NCBI RefSeq assembly: GCF_001189965.1
Contig: NZ_LFLU01000005.1
Coordinates: forward strand, 124,001-188,000
DNA from: Herbaspirillum rhizosphaerae
GTDB taxonomy: Bacteria; Pseudomonadota; Gammaproteobacteria; Burkholderiales; Burkholderiaceae_D
Direction: 5' to 3'
DNA: 64,000 bases
The notes beneath the pieces were generated by a model. The model was given only the letters and a program-made list of their open reading frames with translations. It searched no databases and was not told the DNA's origin. Shown piece after piece: positions 49,543 to 58,950 of the stretch; the stretch's first letter is position 1, and every line of letters begins with the position of its first letter. A program made the translations under genes and the position numbers.

Positions 49543-49716
49543 ATGAAATGCAAGGAAGCACACCGCGTCTTGTGCGAAGCGCAAGACAACAAACTGTCGT
49601 TTGCACGCCGGCTGGCATTGCGCTGGCATCTGGCCATTTGCGACCATTGCACGCGTTTCGGCCGGCAGTTGGGATTTTTGCGGACAGCGGTCAGACGCTA
49701 TCGCGATGGGGAATAA
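49543..49716 (+). CDS. 57-aa zinc-finger (zf-HC2/anti-sigma-like) small protein
   Basis: A short gene with a strong ribosome site (AGGAG, 7 nt before the ATG). The protein starts MKCKEAHRVLCEAQDNKLSF and contains WHLAICDHCTRF: His29, Cys33 and Cys36 form the H-x3-C-x2-C zinc motif of zinc-binding anti-sigma factors, with Cys3 and Cys11 as possible further ligands. It has no membrane span, so it would be a soluble, possibly redox-sensitive anti-sigma factor. No sigma factor gene is next to it. It diverges from the cytochrome b/MsrP-like/MXKDX operon and shares its promoter motif, so it probably belongs to that response. Confidence 0.78.
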   Translation: MKCKEAHRVLCEAQDNKLSFARRLALRWHLAICDHCTRFGRQLGFLRTAVRRYRDGE

Positions 49717-49802
49717 ACAGTAAGGACATGCGTTGCGGCAACATCATGCAAGATGGAAATTGCCGCAACGTGCAGAAGTAACTTCAATCGCCGGTGTCAA
49801 CC

Positions 49803-50261
49803 TCAGCCGCGATCGGCGTAAGGATTGTCGAAACCCAGGCCGGCCAGGATTTCCGTCTCTAAAGCTTCCATCTCGGTCGCTTCTTCCTCTTCTTCGTGGT
49901 CGTAACCCTGGGCGTGCAGCACGCCATGCACGATCAGGTGCGCGGCATGATCCAACAGCGGTTTCTTTTGCTCAGCAGCTTCCTTCTCCAGCACGTCGGT
50001 GCACAGAATGATGTCGGCCTGGGTGACTTCGCTGTCTTCATCTTCCGTGTAGGCAAACGTCAGCACGTTGGTGGCGTAGTTCTTGCCGCGATAGTCGCGG
50101 TTCAGGGTCTGGCCTTCTTCGGCATCGACAAAGCGGATCGTCAGTTCGGCGGGTGCGAACAGCGCGGCCTGAATCCAGCGCCGGATCTGCGTGCGCGGCA
50201 CGCTTTCCTTCAGACGCGGATCGGCGTACTGAACGGACAGGGTCAGTTTATTTTTTTGCAT
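49803..50261 (-). CDS. ybeY: Endoribonuclease YbeY (rRNA maturation)
   Basis: A 152-aa metal-dependent RNase (E. coli 155) involved in 16S rRNA 3'-end processing and ribosome quality control. [16 protein letters not shown] (near residue 112) is the HGxLHxxGYDH zinc site; [15 protein letters not shown] is the conserved upstream strand. It overlaps the phoH gene by 14 bp, the usual phoH-ybeY coupling. Confidence 0.96.
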   Translation of the reverse strand: MQKNKLTLSVQYADPRLKESVPRTQIRRWIQAALFAPAELTIRFVDAEEGQTLNRDYRGKNYATNVLTFAYTEDEDSEVTQADIILCTDVLEKEAAEQKKPLLDHAAHLIVHGVLHAQGYDHEEEEEATEMEALETEILAGLGFDNPYADRG

Positions 50262-51342
50262 GACGTGGCTTGGCCGACTGAGTCAGGCCCTGGCTGAGAC
50301 GTTTGACGGCATTGTTGGACGTGATGTGGGCGTTGCCGATGGACGCTGTGCCTGCGTGCGCCTCGTAGGCGTCGACGATGCGCGCCACCATGGGGTGACG
50401 CACCACATCGCTGCTGGTGAAGCGTGAGAACGCGATGCCGCGCACATCGTGCAATACATTGAGCGCATCGATCAGGCCGCTCTTCTGGCCGTGATGCAAA
50501 TCGATCTGCGTGACGTCGCCGGTGACCACCGCTTTGCTGCCGAAGCCAATGCGCGTGAGGAACATCTTCATCTGTTCCGGCGTGGTGTTCTGCGCTTCGT
50601 CGAGAATGATGAACGCATGATTCAGCGTGCGGCCGCGCATGTAGGCGAGCGGCGCGATTTCAATCGCCTGTTTTTCGAACAGCTTCTGCGTGCGGTCGAA
50701 ACCGAGCAGGTCGTACAGCGCGTCATACAGCGGGCGCAAATACGGATCCACCTTTTGCGCCAGATCGCCGGGCAGGAAGCCGAGGCGTTCGCCGGCTTCC
50801 ACCGCCGGGCGCGTCAGCACGATGCGCTGCACGGCGTCGCGTTCCAGCGCATCGACTGCGCAGGCGACCGCGAGATAGGTCTTGCCGGTGCCGGCCGGGC
50901 CGACGCCGAAGGTGATGTCGTGCTCCAGGATCGCATGCAGGTATTCGGCCTGATGCGGCGTGCGGCCGCGCAGGTCGTGCTTGCGCGTCTTCAGCACCGG
51001 GCTTTCGATTTCGGTTTTTTCAGTCTTGTCGATGGCTGCGTCGGCGCCGTCCAGCTCAGCGTCGATGGTCGCGGTGGCGCGTTGTTCCACCAGCGTCAGT
51101 TGGATATCCTCCACTGAAACCGGCTTGTCGGCCAGAGCATAGAACCGTTCGAGGATGGCCGCTGCGCGCTCGGCGTTGGTGCCGCTGGCGATGAATTTCT
51201 CGCCGCGGCGGAAAATCGTCACGTCGAGCGCGGACGAGATTTGCCTCAGGTTTTCATCCAAAGGACCGCACAGATTCGCCAGACGTTTATTGTCGAGCGG
51301 TTGCGGGATGAAGTAGTGAGGCTGGCTGGGTGATTTTTTCAA
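50248..51342 (-). CDS. ybeZ: PhoH family ATPase (YbeZ)
   Basis: A 364-aa protein with a P-loop NTPase domain: Walker [12 protein letters not shown] (near residue 157) and Walker [16 protein letters not shown] (near 244), as in RNA helicase-like PhoH proteins that work with YbeY. The only codon near the frame's start is TTG 51342 ([11 protein letters not shown]) without a clear ribosome site, so the N-terminus is uncertain. miaB ends 46 bp upstream; the order miaB-phoH-ybeY is conserved in proteobacteria, where corC-lnt often follows, as at 46.4 kb here after an insertion of the 47.5-49.7 kb locus. Confidence 0.92.
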   Translation of the reverse strand: MKKSPSQPHYFIPQPLDNKRLANLCGPLDENLRQISSALDVTIFRRGEKFIASGTNAERAAAILERFYALADKPVSVEDIQLTLVEQRATATIDAELDGADAAIDKTEKTEIESPVLKTRKHDLRGRTPHQAEYLHAILEHDITFGVGPAGTGKTYLAVACAVDALERDAVQRIVLTRPAVEAGERLGFLPGDLAQKVDPYLRPLYDALYDLLGFDRTQKLFEKQAIEIAPLAYMRGRTLNHAFIILDEAQNTTPEQMKMFLTRIGFGSKAVVTGDVTQIDLHHGQKSGLIDALNVLHDVRGIAFSRFTSSDVVRHPMVARIVDAYEAHAGTASIGNAHITSNNAVKRLSQGLTQSAKPRHAKK

Positions 51343-51388
51343 TCTGGCTCGGTATCGGTAAGGGTAAGTAGAACTTGATTGGACTGCG

Positions 51389-52738
51389 TTACTGCTTGAC
51401 CACGATCTCGCCGCGCAGCGAGAACGAGAATGTTTGCAGAATCGAAACGTCGACCATCTGGCCGATCAGGCGCGCGCCGTTCGGGCCGCCGTCGAAATTG
51501 ACCACGCGGTTGTTTTCGGTACGGCCTTGCAGCTCGTTCGGATCTTTCTTCGACGGGCCTTCGACCAGGATGCGCTGCACCGAGCCGACCATGCTCTGGC
51601 TGATCTTGTTGGCGTTGTCCTGCACCACGGCTTGCAGATGCTGCAGGCGTTTCAGTTTGACTTCGTACGGCGTGTCGTCGGCCAGGTTGGCGGCCGGCGT
51701 GCCCGGGCGCGGGCTGAACACGAAGCTGAAGCTGGAATCGTAGCCGATGTCGGTGATCAGCTTCATCAGCGCATTGAAGTCTTCATCCGTCTCTCCCGGG
51801 AAGCCGACGATGAAGTCGCTCGAAATCGCAATGTTCGGACGCACTTCGCGCAGGCGGCGCAGCACCGACTTGTATTCCAGCGCCGTATAGCCGCGCTTCA
51901 TCGCCGCCAGGATACGGTCGGAACCATGTTGCGCCGGCAGGTACAGGTGATCCACCAGCTTCGGCACTTTGGCGTAGGTGTCGATCAGGCGCTGCGTGAA
52001 TTCCTTCGGATGGCTGGTGACGAAGCGGATGCGTTCGATGCCGGGGATGTCGGCGATGTATTCGATCAGCAGCGCAAAGTCGGCGATCTCGCCATCGGCC
52101 ATTTCGCCGCGGAAGGCGTTGACGTTCTGGCCCAGCAGCGTGACTTCCTTGACGCCTTGTGCGGCCAGTCCGGCCACTTCGGTCAGCACGTCTTCAAAGC
52201 GGCGCGAGACTTCTTCGCCGCGCGTGTAAGGCACCACGCAATAGCTGCAGTACTTGCTGCAACCTTCCATGATCGACACGTACGCCGTCGCGCCTTCGAC
52301 GCGGGCCGGCGGCATGTGGTCGAACTTTTCGATTTCCGGGAAGCTGATGTCGACCTGCGGGCGGCCGCTGAAGCGGCGTTCGCTGATCATCTGCGGCAGG
52401 CGGTGCAGGGTTTGCGGGCCGAACACCATGTCGACGTAAGGCGCGCGCTTGACGATGGCTTCGCCTTCCTGCGACGCCACGCAGCCGCCGACGCCGATCA
52501 GCAGGTCGGGATTGCTCTTCTTCAGCTCGCGCAGGCGGCCGAGGTCGGAAAACACTTTCTCCTGCGCCTTCTCGCGCACCGAGCAGGTGTTGAGCAGGAT
52601 GATGTCGGCATCTTCCGGCTTGTCGGTCTTGACCAGGCCGTCGGAGGCGTTGAGCACGTCGGCCATCTTGTCCGAGTCGTACTCGTTCATCTGGCAGCCG
52701 AAGGTTTTGATGAATACTTTTTTCTGCATAAATGTCAT
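51389..52738 (-). CDS. miaB: tRNA-2-methylthio-N6-dimethylallyladenosine synthase
   Basis: A 449-aa radical-SAM methylthiotransferase (E. coli 474). The N-terminal UPF0004 domain has [15 protein letters not shown] and GCVASQEG, whose Cys bind the auxiliary cluster; [15 protein letters not shown] (near residue 153) is the radical-SAM CxxxCxxC; a TRAM domain closes the protein (about 378-445). It acts on i6A37 made by MiaA, encoded at 56.0 kb. [11 protein letters not shown] from ATG 52729 is an equally good start. Confidence 0.95.
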   Translation of the reverse strand: MTFMQKKVFIKTFGCQMNEYDSDKMADVLNASDGLVKTDKPEDADIILLNTCSVREKAQEKVFSDLGRLRELKKSNPDLLIGVGGCVASQEGEAIVKRAPYVDMVFGPQTLHRLPQMISERRFSGRPQVDISFPEIEKFDHMPPARVEGATAYVSIMEGCSKYCSYCVVPYTRGEEVSRRFEDVLTEVAGLAAQGVKEVTLLGQNVNAFRGEMADGEIADFALLIEYIADIPGIERIRFVTSHPKEFTQRLIDTYAKVPKLVDHLYLPAQHGSDRILAAMKRGYTALEYKSVLRRLREVRPNIAISSDFIVGFPGETDEDFNALMKLITDIGYDSSFSFVFSPRPGTPAANLADDTPYEVKLKRLQHLQAVVQDNANKISQSMVGSVQRILVEGPSKKDPNELQGRTENNRVVNFDGGPNGARLIGQMVDVSILQTFSFSLRGEIVVKQ

Positions 52739-53010
52739 TCAAGCATGAGGGCGCGGCAGGGAATCAGAGTCGGTGCCGGCAGGGGGAAGCAGAGGCGAGT
52801 CGCGTATTGTTGCCGCCCGGTGCGGATCGCATTCAGTTGCAAAAACAGCGAGACGGCTGTTTTGCGGCGCGGGCAAGGCGAGTGCGGATCGTAGTCCCAT
52901 GCACTTCCAAGGTTCGCGATTATAGCACCGGATGCCCTATGGGGCCGGGCAGGGAGCCATCTGCGGCGAGCTTCTGCAACACTCTGAAAAAATGCTATTT
53001 GTGCAACAAG

Positions 53011-53907
53011 TCAGGCTTGCGCTGAAAAGCACCCCTCCAGCCAGTCCAGCACGGCGCGCAGGCGCGGCAAGGACTTCAGGTCGCGGTGATAGACCACCCA
53101 GACTTCGCGCTGCAGCTGGGATGCCGCCTCCGCCAGTTCCAGATCGGGCGCCAGCAGGTAGTGCGGCAGCAAGGCCAGCCCCACGCCTGCGCGCGCCGCC
53201 ACGCATTGCGCCACCAGGCTGGTGCTGCGAAAGCGCACCGGATTGTTGCCCGCATGGTCGGCCAGCCACAGGGTTTCCGGGATTTCCGGCACGCCGTCGT
53301 CGTAGCCGATGAAAGCTGTCGAGGCCGGGTTGCGGCGCCAGTCATCCACGCGCGCCTTGCTGCCGCACAGGAAATAGCTGATCTTGCCGAGACGCCGGGC
53401 AATCAGGTCGCCGTCCTGCGGTCGGGCAAAGCGGATCGCCAGATCGGCATCGCGCCGCGCCAGGCTGACGGTGTGGTGACTCATGCTGAACTCGACGTCC
53501 AGGTTCGGCCATTGATCCAGCAGCGAAGGCAGGCGCGGCGCCAGAAACATCGTGGCAAGCGCATCGGTGCTCGCGATGCGTACCTTGCCCTCCATGCGAA
53601 TATCTTCGCCGGCTAGGCGGCGGGCCAGTTGCGCCGTCTGCGCCTGCATCGCGCGCGCGGCGCCCAGCACCGTTTCGCCCAGGCGGGTCAGTTCGGTATC
53701 GTCGCCGCGCCGGGTGAAGAGCGGTCCTTGCAAGGCGTGCTCCAGCATCTGCAGGCGCCTGCTCACGGTCGCATGCGTCACCCCCAGCATGCGCGCGGCG
53801 CCGGAGAAGCTGCCCGACTCGACAAAGGCGGCAAAGGTGCGCAAGCCTTCCCAGTCCGCAGGCAAGTCCTGCGGGGGAGTCTGTGACGGTGCTGTTAATT
53901 TATTCAC
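53011..53907 (-). CDS. LysR-family transcriptional regulator
   Basis: A 298-aa regulator. The winged HTH is at residues 20-80 (GLRTFAAFVESGSFSGAARM, then VSRRLQMLEHALQGPLFTRR), and the LysR substrate domain at about 105-295. It is read from GTG 53907 and diverges from the isochorismatase-like gene over 90 bp, the classic arrangement of a LysR protein with its target. That short AT-rich gap (53908-53997) must hold both promoters and the operator. The inducer is unknown. Confidence 0.9.
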   Translation of the reverse strand: MNKLTAPSQTPPQDLPADWEGLRTFAAFVESGSFSGAARMLGVTHATVSRRLQMLEHALQGPLFTRRGDDTELTRLGETVLGAARAMQAQTAQLARRLAGEDIRMEGKVRIASTDALATMFLAPRLPSLLDQWPNLDVEFSMSHHTVSLARRDADLAIRFARPQDGDLIARRLGKISYFLCGSKARVDDWRRNPASTAFIGYDDGVPEIPETLWLADHAGNNPVRFRSTSLVAQCVAARAGVGLALLPHYLLAPDLELAEAASQLQREVWVVYHRDLKSLPRLRAVLDWLEGCFSAQA

Positions 53908-53997
53908 GGCCGGCTACCTGTTTTTACGAATTGATGTACGTATTTTAACCATCTACGATGGAATCACTACATTCATCTTCACAACAAGGAGTCCGCC

Positions 53998-54603
53998 ATG
54001 TCCACACCCAAAACCCTGCTGCAAATCGCCGGCGCCGCGCCGCGCACCCCGCAATGGAGGGATGCCGCGCTGATCCTCATCGATCATCAGACCGAATACA
54101 CCGCCGGCGGCGTGCCGCTGGTTGGCATCGACGCTGCCGTTGGCGAGATCGCGCAACTGCTCAAACAGGCGCGCGCCGCCGGTGCACCGGTCTTCCACGT
54201 GGTCCATCACGCCAAGCCCGGCGCCGCGCTGTTCGATCCGCAGCGCGAATACGTCGGCATCATCGACGGCCTGCAGCCGCAAGCAGGCGAAGTCACCGTC
54301 GTCAAGGCGTTGCCGAATTCGTTCGCGAACACGACACTCGATGCTGAATTGAAGAAGGTTGGAAAGAAGGAGTTGATCATCGCCGGCTTCGCCACCCATA
54401 TGTGCATCAGCGCGACCACGCGCTCAGCGCTGGATCATGGTTATGTGTCGACGGTGGTGGCTGCGGCGTGCGCCACGCGCGATTTGCCGGATGCCTTGGG
54501 CAATGGCGTGGTGCCGGCGGCGGAGGTGCAGCGCGCGGCACTGGCGGCGCTGGCGGATCGGTTTGCGACGGTGGTGCGGGATGCAGCAGCCTTAGTTGGC
54601 TAA
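53998..54603 (+). CDS. Isochorismatase-family cysteine hydrolase
   Basis: A 201-aa hydrolase. The catalytic triad is visible: Asp in LILIDHQTEYT (near residue 27), Lys in VVKALPNSF (near 103) and Cys in GFATHMCISATTRSALD (near 138). The family includes nicotinamidases and isochorismatases; ATHMCISATTR with a preceding cis-peptide is common in YcaC-like and unassigned members. The neighbour LysR gene likely controls it. AAGGAG at 53985-53990 precedes the ATG. Substrate not inferable. Confidence 0.88.
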   Translation: MSTPKTLLQIAGAAPRTPQWRDAALILIDHQTEYTAGGVPLVGIDAAVGEIAQLLKQARAAGAPVFHVVHHAKPGAALFDPQREYVGIIDGLQPQAGEVTVVKALPNSFANTTLDAELKKVGKKELIIAGFATHMCISATTRSALDHGYVSTVVAAACATRDLPDALGNGVVPAAEVQRAALAALADRFATVVRDAAALVG

Positions 54604-54678
54604 TGTCCGCTTATAAGCACTGTAAGGTGGAAGGGAGGGGGACATGGCGTGCCTGCGATTCTTTCTCCCTTTATTGAT

Positions 54679-55428
54679 TCATGGTGTGCTTTCATTGGAG
54701 AGTGCGCGTTGACAATCGATGATGACGCTACGAGTCATTGCTCCGATATCGTTGGAGATGAAAAGCTGTTCATTCGCGTCGTGAAGAAAATCACGTTTCA
54801 TATGGCGAAGCATGCGAATTTCCAGGAAATCCATTGATACGGGGAACCAGTCGGTTTTTTTGACGCCGCCATAGTCGGTTTCCCATCCGGCATTTTTGGC
54901 GCCAGTCATAGTGCTCTTAAATGTATTTTCCCATATCGGATCCAGATCTTTTTCCAAGAAATACACGACCACCAAGCGATACACATTAAGTTGCACATAT
55001 GCATAGTATTTTTTATCGCTGCCTTGTATCGCTATTTCATAGAAGCAATGGGTATTTCCTTTGAGGTAAATCGTTCTTGTCTGAACCAATGTTTCATTGC
55101 TCAAGTACTTAATCTCATCGCCGAAACTGACCTGATTCATTGAAACCATTTGGAGCGCGCGTGGAATTTCCTTTATGAGAAAAACTTCGGTTTGCTCAAG
55201 CAATTCCTTAGTGCCGAACGCCTTCTCCTTCAATAGAAAATAAATCCAGATGCCAAGTCCGATATAGAGAAGTTTGGTGAAGTCGGCGAAGAACTTGGCA
55301 TTCTCTAAGTCTTTTTGTAAGAAAAACCAGACTGTCCCGGCAGTAAACAGCAATGAACTGACTGCTAAGAAAAGCGTTATGCCTTTGGAAAATCTCTTGG
55401 GAATGAATTTGAGTTGGTCAATTTTCAT
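54679..55428 (-). CDS. Orphan membrane protein of unknown function (AT-rich)
   Basis: I do not recognise this 249-aa protein. Two membrane spans lie near the N-terminus (about residues 17-36 and 47-66), joined by a short loop; the remaining 180 residues are probably cytoplasmic, with many aromatic and charged residues (YYAYVQLNVYRLVVVYFLEK, GWETDYGGVKKTDWF). Its base and codon use are far more AT-rich than every neighbour, and its start has no clear ribosome site. Together with its place near a tRNA 3' end this points to horizontal origin. Confidence 0.7.
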   Translation of the reverse strand: MKIDQLKFIPKRFSKGITLFLAVSSLLFTAGTVWFFLQKDLENAKFFADFTKLLYIGLGIWIYFLLKEKAFGTKELLEQTEVFLIKEIPRALQMVSMNQVSFGDEIKYLSNETLVQTRTIYLKGNTHCFYEIAIQGSDKKYYAYVQLNVYRLVVVYFLEKDLDPIWENTFKSTMTGAKNAGWETDYGGVKKTDWFPVSMDFLEIRMLRHMKRDFLHDANEQLFISNDIGAMTRSVIIDCQRALSNESTP

Positions 55429-55773
55429 ATTGTTATATTGAATTTATGGATTCAGTCATGGGTTTATAACATGGGAGCAGCTTTTTCTTGAGTGCTGTCT
55501 CGCAGCTAATACGTGACTGGCATTGTCAATAACGTAATATGCAATGCGTCTGGATTGCGGGAATGATGTGGTCACCGCAATGCTGCGGTTTGCCCAGGAA
55601 TTACGGAGTGAGCAAGCAATTCAAATTGGCATGTCTTTATACATCTCGCATTTGGAAATCGGCTTCACTGGGCTGACAAAAACGTAGTCTCCGTTTCATG
55701 ATTGGTGGGGTGAGGAGGATTGGTTGGTGTGTGCCGCTCTTTTTATGTATGGCAAATACTTGTTCCGTTGCGC
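55429..55773. other. AT-rich intergenic stretch with a possible gene remnant
   Basis: About 345 bp between the orphan membrane protein and the tRNA terminator. The only protein-like frame is a 47-aa ORF at 55544-55687 (+), from MRLDCGNDVVTAMLRF to the end HLEIGFTGLTKT, without a ribosome site; it may be a remnant or chance. I see no insertion-sequence ends or integrase. Confidence 0.5.
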
Positions 55774-55813
55774 AAAAACAAAAAAGCCGCTGACCCTTTC
55801 GGATCAACGGCTT
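55774..55813 (-). terminator. Terminator of the tRNA-Met gene
   Basis: AAGCCG (55784-55789) pairs with CGGCTT (55808-55813), with further TGA/TCA and CC/GG pairing inside; leftward transcripts end in a long U-run (A-run 55774-55785). Confidence 0.8.
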
Positions 55814-55823
55814 ACAGTGTCTT

Positions 55824-55900
55824 TGGTGGTGATAGGTGGATTTGAACCACCGACCCCAGCATTATGAGTGCTGTGCTCTAACCAACTGAGCTATATCACC
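55824..55900 (-). tRNA. tRNA-Met (anticodon CAT, elongator type)
   Basis: A full 77-nt cloverleaf on the minus strand: acceptor GGTGATA/TATCACC, D-arm AGCTCAGTTGGTTAGAGC, anticodon stem CAGCA/TGCTG with loop CTCATAA (anticodon CAT), T-arm GTGGTTCAAATCCAC, and an encoded CCA end. The D-arm and anticodon arm follow E. coli elongator tRNA-Met closely. A tRNA-Ile read as CAT with lysidine has the same loop and cannot be fully excluded, but the body favours Met. Confidence 0.92.
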
Positions 55901-55915
55901 AAAAGCAAGCCCGCA

Positions 55916-55944
55916 ATTATGCTAGCCGACGGAGCCCCTGTCAA
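55916..55944 (-). promoter_or_regulatory. Sigma-70 promoter of the tRNA-Met gene
   Basis: On the minus strand a consensus TTGACA (55939-55944), 17 bp, then CATAAT (55916-55921), 15 bp before the tRNA 5' end. AT tracts lie directly upstream, as in UP elements. Confidence 0.8.
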
Positions 55945-55946
55945 GA

Positions 55947-56010
55947 GAATTTAAACCGCTGGTTAATCGCTTTCGGGGGAATTTAAACCGTCGGTTAATT
56001 GCTTTCCGAG
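55947..56010. repeat. 32-bp imperfect tandem repeat upstream of the tRNA promoter
   Basis: Units 55947-55978 and 55979-56010 match at 27 of 32 positions. Each has GAATTTAAACCG, then GGTTAAT and GCTTTC. The unit length is about three helical turns, so the AATTTAAA tracts fall on the same face of the DNA upstream of the -35 element. Confidence 0.85.
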
Positions 56011-56037
56011 ACGCGTTCAGCAAGAAACGCGGCAAAT

Positions 56038-56982
56038 TCAGGTCTCCAACGCCTTCCGCACATGCTCCATCACCATCTGCGTGGCGTTGGCCGCATTGCA
56101 GTCGATGACTACGCGGCCCGGTGTGGAGCGCAGCCAGGTGATCTGGCGCTTGGCTAGTTGTCGGGTGGCAATGATGCCGCGTTCGCGCATTTCGGCGTAG
56201 TCGTACTGGCCGTCGAGGTATTCCCAGGCCTGGCGGTAGCCGACGCAACGCATCGCCGGCAGGCCGAGGTGCAGGTCGCCGCGCGCGCGCAGTTTGCGGA
56301 CTTCGTCCAGCAGGCCGTCATTTTCCAGCATGAGGTCGAAACGGCGCGCGATGCGTTCGTGCAGGACGGCGCGGTCGGACGGTTCCAGCGCCAGCGGTAG
56401 CAGCGTAAAGGGCAGGGCTTCGGTTTCTTTCTGCGCCAGCAGTGCCGACATCGGTTTGCCGGTCAGTTCGATGATCTCGAGCGCGCGCTGGATGCGCTGG
56501 CTGTCGTTGGGTTTGAGGCGGGCCGCGGTTTCCGGGTCGAGCGTGGCCAGGCGCGCATGTAGGGCGGGTACGCCGGCGCGCGCGGCTTCTTCGTCGAGGC
56601 GTTCGCGCACGGCGGGATCGGCTTCCGGCAAATCGTCGAGGCCGTCGCGCAGGGCTTTGAAATACAGCATGGTGCCGCCCACCAGCAGCGGCAATTTGCC
56701 GCGCGCGCGGATATCTTGCGCCAGGCGCAGGGCGTCGTTGCGGAACTGCATCGCAGAATAGGACTCGGTCGGATCGAGGATGTCGATCAGGTGGTGCGGC
56801 ACGCTGGCGAGTTCTTCGGCGTTCGGTTTGGCGGTGCCGATGTCCATCTCGCGATACACCAGCGCGGAGTCGACCGAGATGATTTCGCAGGGAATATGTT
56901 TCGCGATTTCCAGCGCCGCGGCCGTCTTGCCGGAAGCGGTCGGGCCCATGATGGCGACCGCCAATGGTGCAGCGACCGCCAT
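56038..56982 (-). CDS. miaA: tRNA dimethylallyltransferase
   Basis: A 314-aa enzyme (E. coli 316) that puts an isopentenyl group on A37 of tRNAs reading UNN codons. The P-loop [17 protein letters not shown] is at residues 11-27, [18 protein letters not shown] follows, and [16 protein letters not shown] is the family's core motif. It begins one base after the mutL stop. MiaB (51.4 kb) uses its product. Confidence 0.96.
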   Translation of the reverse strand: MAVAAPLAVAIMGPTASGKTAAALEIAKHIPCEIISVDSALVYREMDIGTAKPNAEELASVPHHLIDILDPTESYSAMQFRNDALRLAQDIRARGKLPLLVGGTMLYFKALRDGLDDLPEADPAVRERLDEEAARAGVPALHARLATLDPETAARLKPNDSQRIQRALEIIELTGKPMSALLAQKETEALPFTLLPLALEPSDRAVLHERIARRFDLMLENDGLLDEVRKLRARGDLHLGLPAMRCVGYRQAWEYLDGQYDYAEMRERGIIATRQLAKRQITWLRSTPGRVVIDCNAANATQMVMEHVRKALET

Positions 56983-56983
56983 C

Positions 56984-58882
56984 TTATTGACCGCGCAGGA
57001 AGAGTTTGTCCATGTCGGACAAGGCCAACTGGCTCCAGGTCGGGCGGCCGTGGTTGCACTGGTCGGCGCGCTCGGTGGCTTCCATCTGGCGCAGCAGCGC
57101 GTTCATCTCAGGCACTGTGAGGTTGCGGTTAGCGCGTACGGCGGTGTGGCAGGCCAGCGTGCCGAGCAGCTCGTTGCGGCGTTCCAGCAGCACGCGCGAG
57201 CCGCCGAATTCGCGCACGTCGCGCAACACATCGCGCGCCAGCGTCTGAGCATCGGCGTTCTTGAGCAGCGCAGGCACGGCGCGCACCGCCAGCGTGGTCG
57301 GCGACATCGCGGCGATGTCGAAGCCGAGCGCGCTCAGGGTCTCCTGATGCTCTTCCGCGGTGCCGACTTCGACGGCGTCGGCGTAGAAGGTCACCGGGAT
57401 CAGCAGCGGCTGCACGAACATGCTGTTGTCGTCGAGCGCGTTTTTCAATTGTTCGTAGAGGATGCGTTCATGCGCGGCGTGCATGTCGACTACGACCAGG
57501 CCCTTGCTGTTTTGCGCCAGCACGTAGATGCCGTGCAACTGCGCCAGCGCGAAGCCGAGCGGGAAGTCGTCGGTCGGCAGGCTTTGCGTGTTGGCGGCGA
57601 CGGGCATGGTGAATGCGCCGGCCCTTGTTTCGCTACCTGAGGCGGAGGCCATGTCCAGATCGGTTTGCGTGCCGGGGCGGAACATCGCGCCGTAGTCGGC
57701 GGTGTTCTGCGCCACGCCGAAACCGCCGGCGGAGAAATTCGGACGCAGCTGGGCGCCGAATTCCGCCTGGTGCTGAGGCTGCTGATACGGTTGCTGGGTT
57801 TGGTCGCGCATCCACGGCAGCGGACCGTTGCCGGCGGCTTGCGGCGCCGGCGCATTGCCGAAGGAAGTCGCGGAGGTCGCGGCCAGCGCGCGGCTGACGG
57901 CATGAAAGACGAATTGATGCACGCTGCGGCTATCGCGGAAGCGCACTTCGATCTTGGATGGATGCACGTTGACGTCGACCAGCGCCGGATCCAGATCCAG
58001 CGCCAGCGCGTAAGACGGATAGCGGTCGCCGTGCAGCACGTCCTGATAGGCGGCGCGCACCGCATGCACCAGCAGCTTGTCGCGCACGAAACGGCCGTTG
58101 ACGTAAAAATACTGGCCGTCGGCGCGCGCCTTGGAGGCGGTCGGCAAGCCGATGAAACCGTGGATGCGCAAGGGGCCGGCGCTTTCGTCGACCGGCAGGC
58201 GCGCGTTGGCGAATTCGTCGCCGAGGATGTGCGCGCTGCGTTTGGCAAACTCGCCGATGTTCCAGTGGTCGACGGTCTTGCCGTTATGCGTCAGCGAAAA
58301 GGTGACGTCGGGACGCGCCAGCGCAATGCGGCGCACGACTTCGGCGCAGTGGCCGTATTCGGTTTGTTCGGACTTCAAAAACTTGCGGCGCGCCGGCGTA
58401 TTGAAATACAAATCCTGCACGTCGATGGTGGTGCCGGGCGCGCCGGAAGCCGGCACGACATTGCCTTCCTGCGAGCCGGTGATTTCCCATGCATGCGCGG
58501 CGTCGGCGGTGCGCGTGGTCAGCGTCAGTTGCGCGACCGAGGCGATCGACGCCAGGGCTTCGCCGCGGAAGCCGAGGGTGCCGACGTTTTCCAGATCGGT
58601 CAGGGAGGCGATCTTGGACGTGGCGTGGCGCGCCAGCGCCAGCGGCATCTGCTCGGGCGGAATGCCGCGGCCGTTGTCGGTGATGGCGATGCGCTTGACG
58701 CCGCCTTGCTCCAGACGCACGGTGATTTGCGTGGCGCCGGCATCGAGTGCGTTTTCGAGCAACTCCTTGACGACGGCGGAGGGACGTTCGATCACCTCGC
58801 CCGCAGCGATCTGCGAGATCAACTGGTCGGGCAGGGCCTGGATGGGACGAATGGGGCGGGTAGGGCGATCGGGTGCGTTCAT
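56984..58882 (-). CDS. mutL: DNA mismatch repair protein MutL (endonuclease type)
   Basis: A 632-aa mismatch-repair ATPase. The GHKL N-domain has [24 protein letters not shown] and [11 protein letters not shown] long variable linker (about residues 340-440, rich in Q, P and A) leads to the C-terminal dimerisation domain, where [12 protein letters not shown] matches the DxHAx2Ex4E endonuclease motif and CNHGRPT the second metal motif. So this MutL probably nicks DNA itself, unlike E. coli MutL, which relies on MutH. It is followed directly by miaA, as in enterobacteria. Confidence 0.95.
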   Translation of the reverse strand: MNAPDRPTRPIRPIQALPDQLISQIAAGEVIERPSAVVKELLENALDAGATQITVRLEQGGVKRIAITDNGRGIPPEQMPLALARHATSKIASLTDLENVGTLGFRGEALASIASVAQLTLTTRTADAAHAWEITGSQEGNVVPASGAPGTTIDVQDLYFNTPARRKFLKSEQTEYGHCAEVVRRIALARPDVTFSLTHNGKTVDHWNIGEFAKRSAHILGDEFANARLPVDESAGPLRIHGFIGLPTASKARADGQYFYVNGRFVRDKLLVHAVRAAYQDVLHGDRYPSYALALDLDPALVDVNVHPSKIEVRFRDSRSVHQFVFHAVSRALAATSATSFGNAPAPQAAGNGPLPWMRDQTQQPYQQPQHQAEFGAQLRPNFSAGGFGVAQNTADYGAMFRPGTQTDLDMASASGSETRAGAFTMPVAANTQSLPTDDFPLGFALAQLHGIYVLAQNSKGLVVVDMHAAHERILYEQLKNALDDNSMFVQPLLIPVTFYADAVEVGTAEEHQETLSALGFDIAAMSPTTLAVRAVPALLKNADAQTLARDVLRDVREFGGSRVLLERRNELLGTLACHTAVRANRNLTVPEMNALLRQMEATERADQCNHGRPTWSQLALSDMDKLFLRGQ

Positions 58883-58950
58883 CCTGCGATTATACCGCCA
58901 GCCGGGTCAGGAATTTCCTGTCGGGCCGGCGGCATGTACGCATGTACATC

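Noticed and set aside
49287-49781. 164-aa open frame over the divergent promoter region and zinc-finger gene
   Set aside because: No ribosome site, no motif; the overlapping 57-aa frame has a strong ribosome site and an HxxxCxxC motif.
54604-55823. Complete integrated element with attachment sites
   Set aside because: No integrase, no transposase and no second copy of the tRNA 3' end were seen, so only an old remnant can be proposed.
55824-55900. tRNA-Ile (CAT, lysidine type)
   Set aside because: The anticodon loop would fit, but the D-arm and anticodon stem follow elongator tRNA-Met; kept only as a minor alternative.
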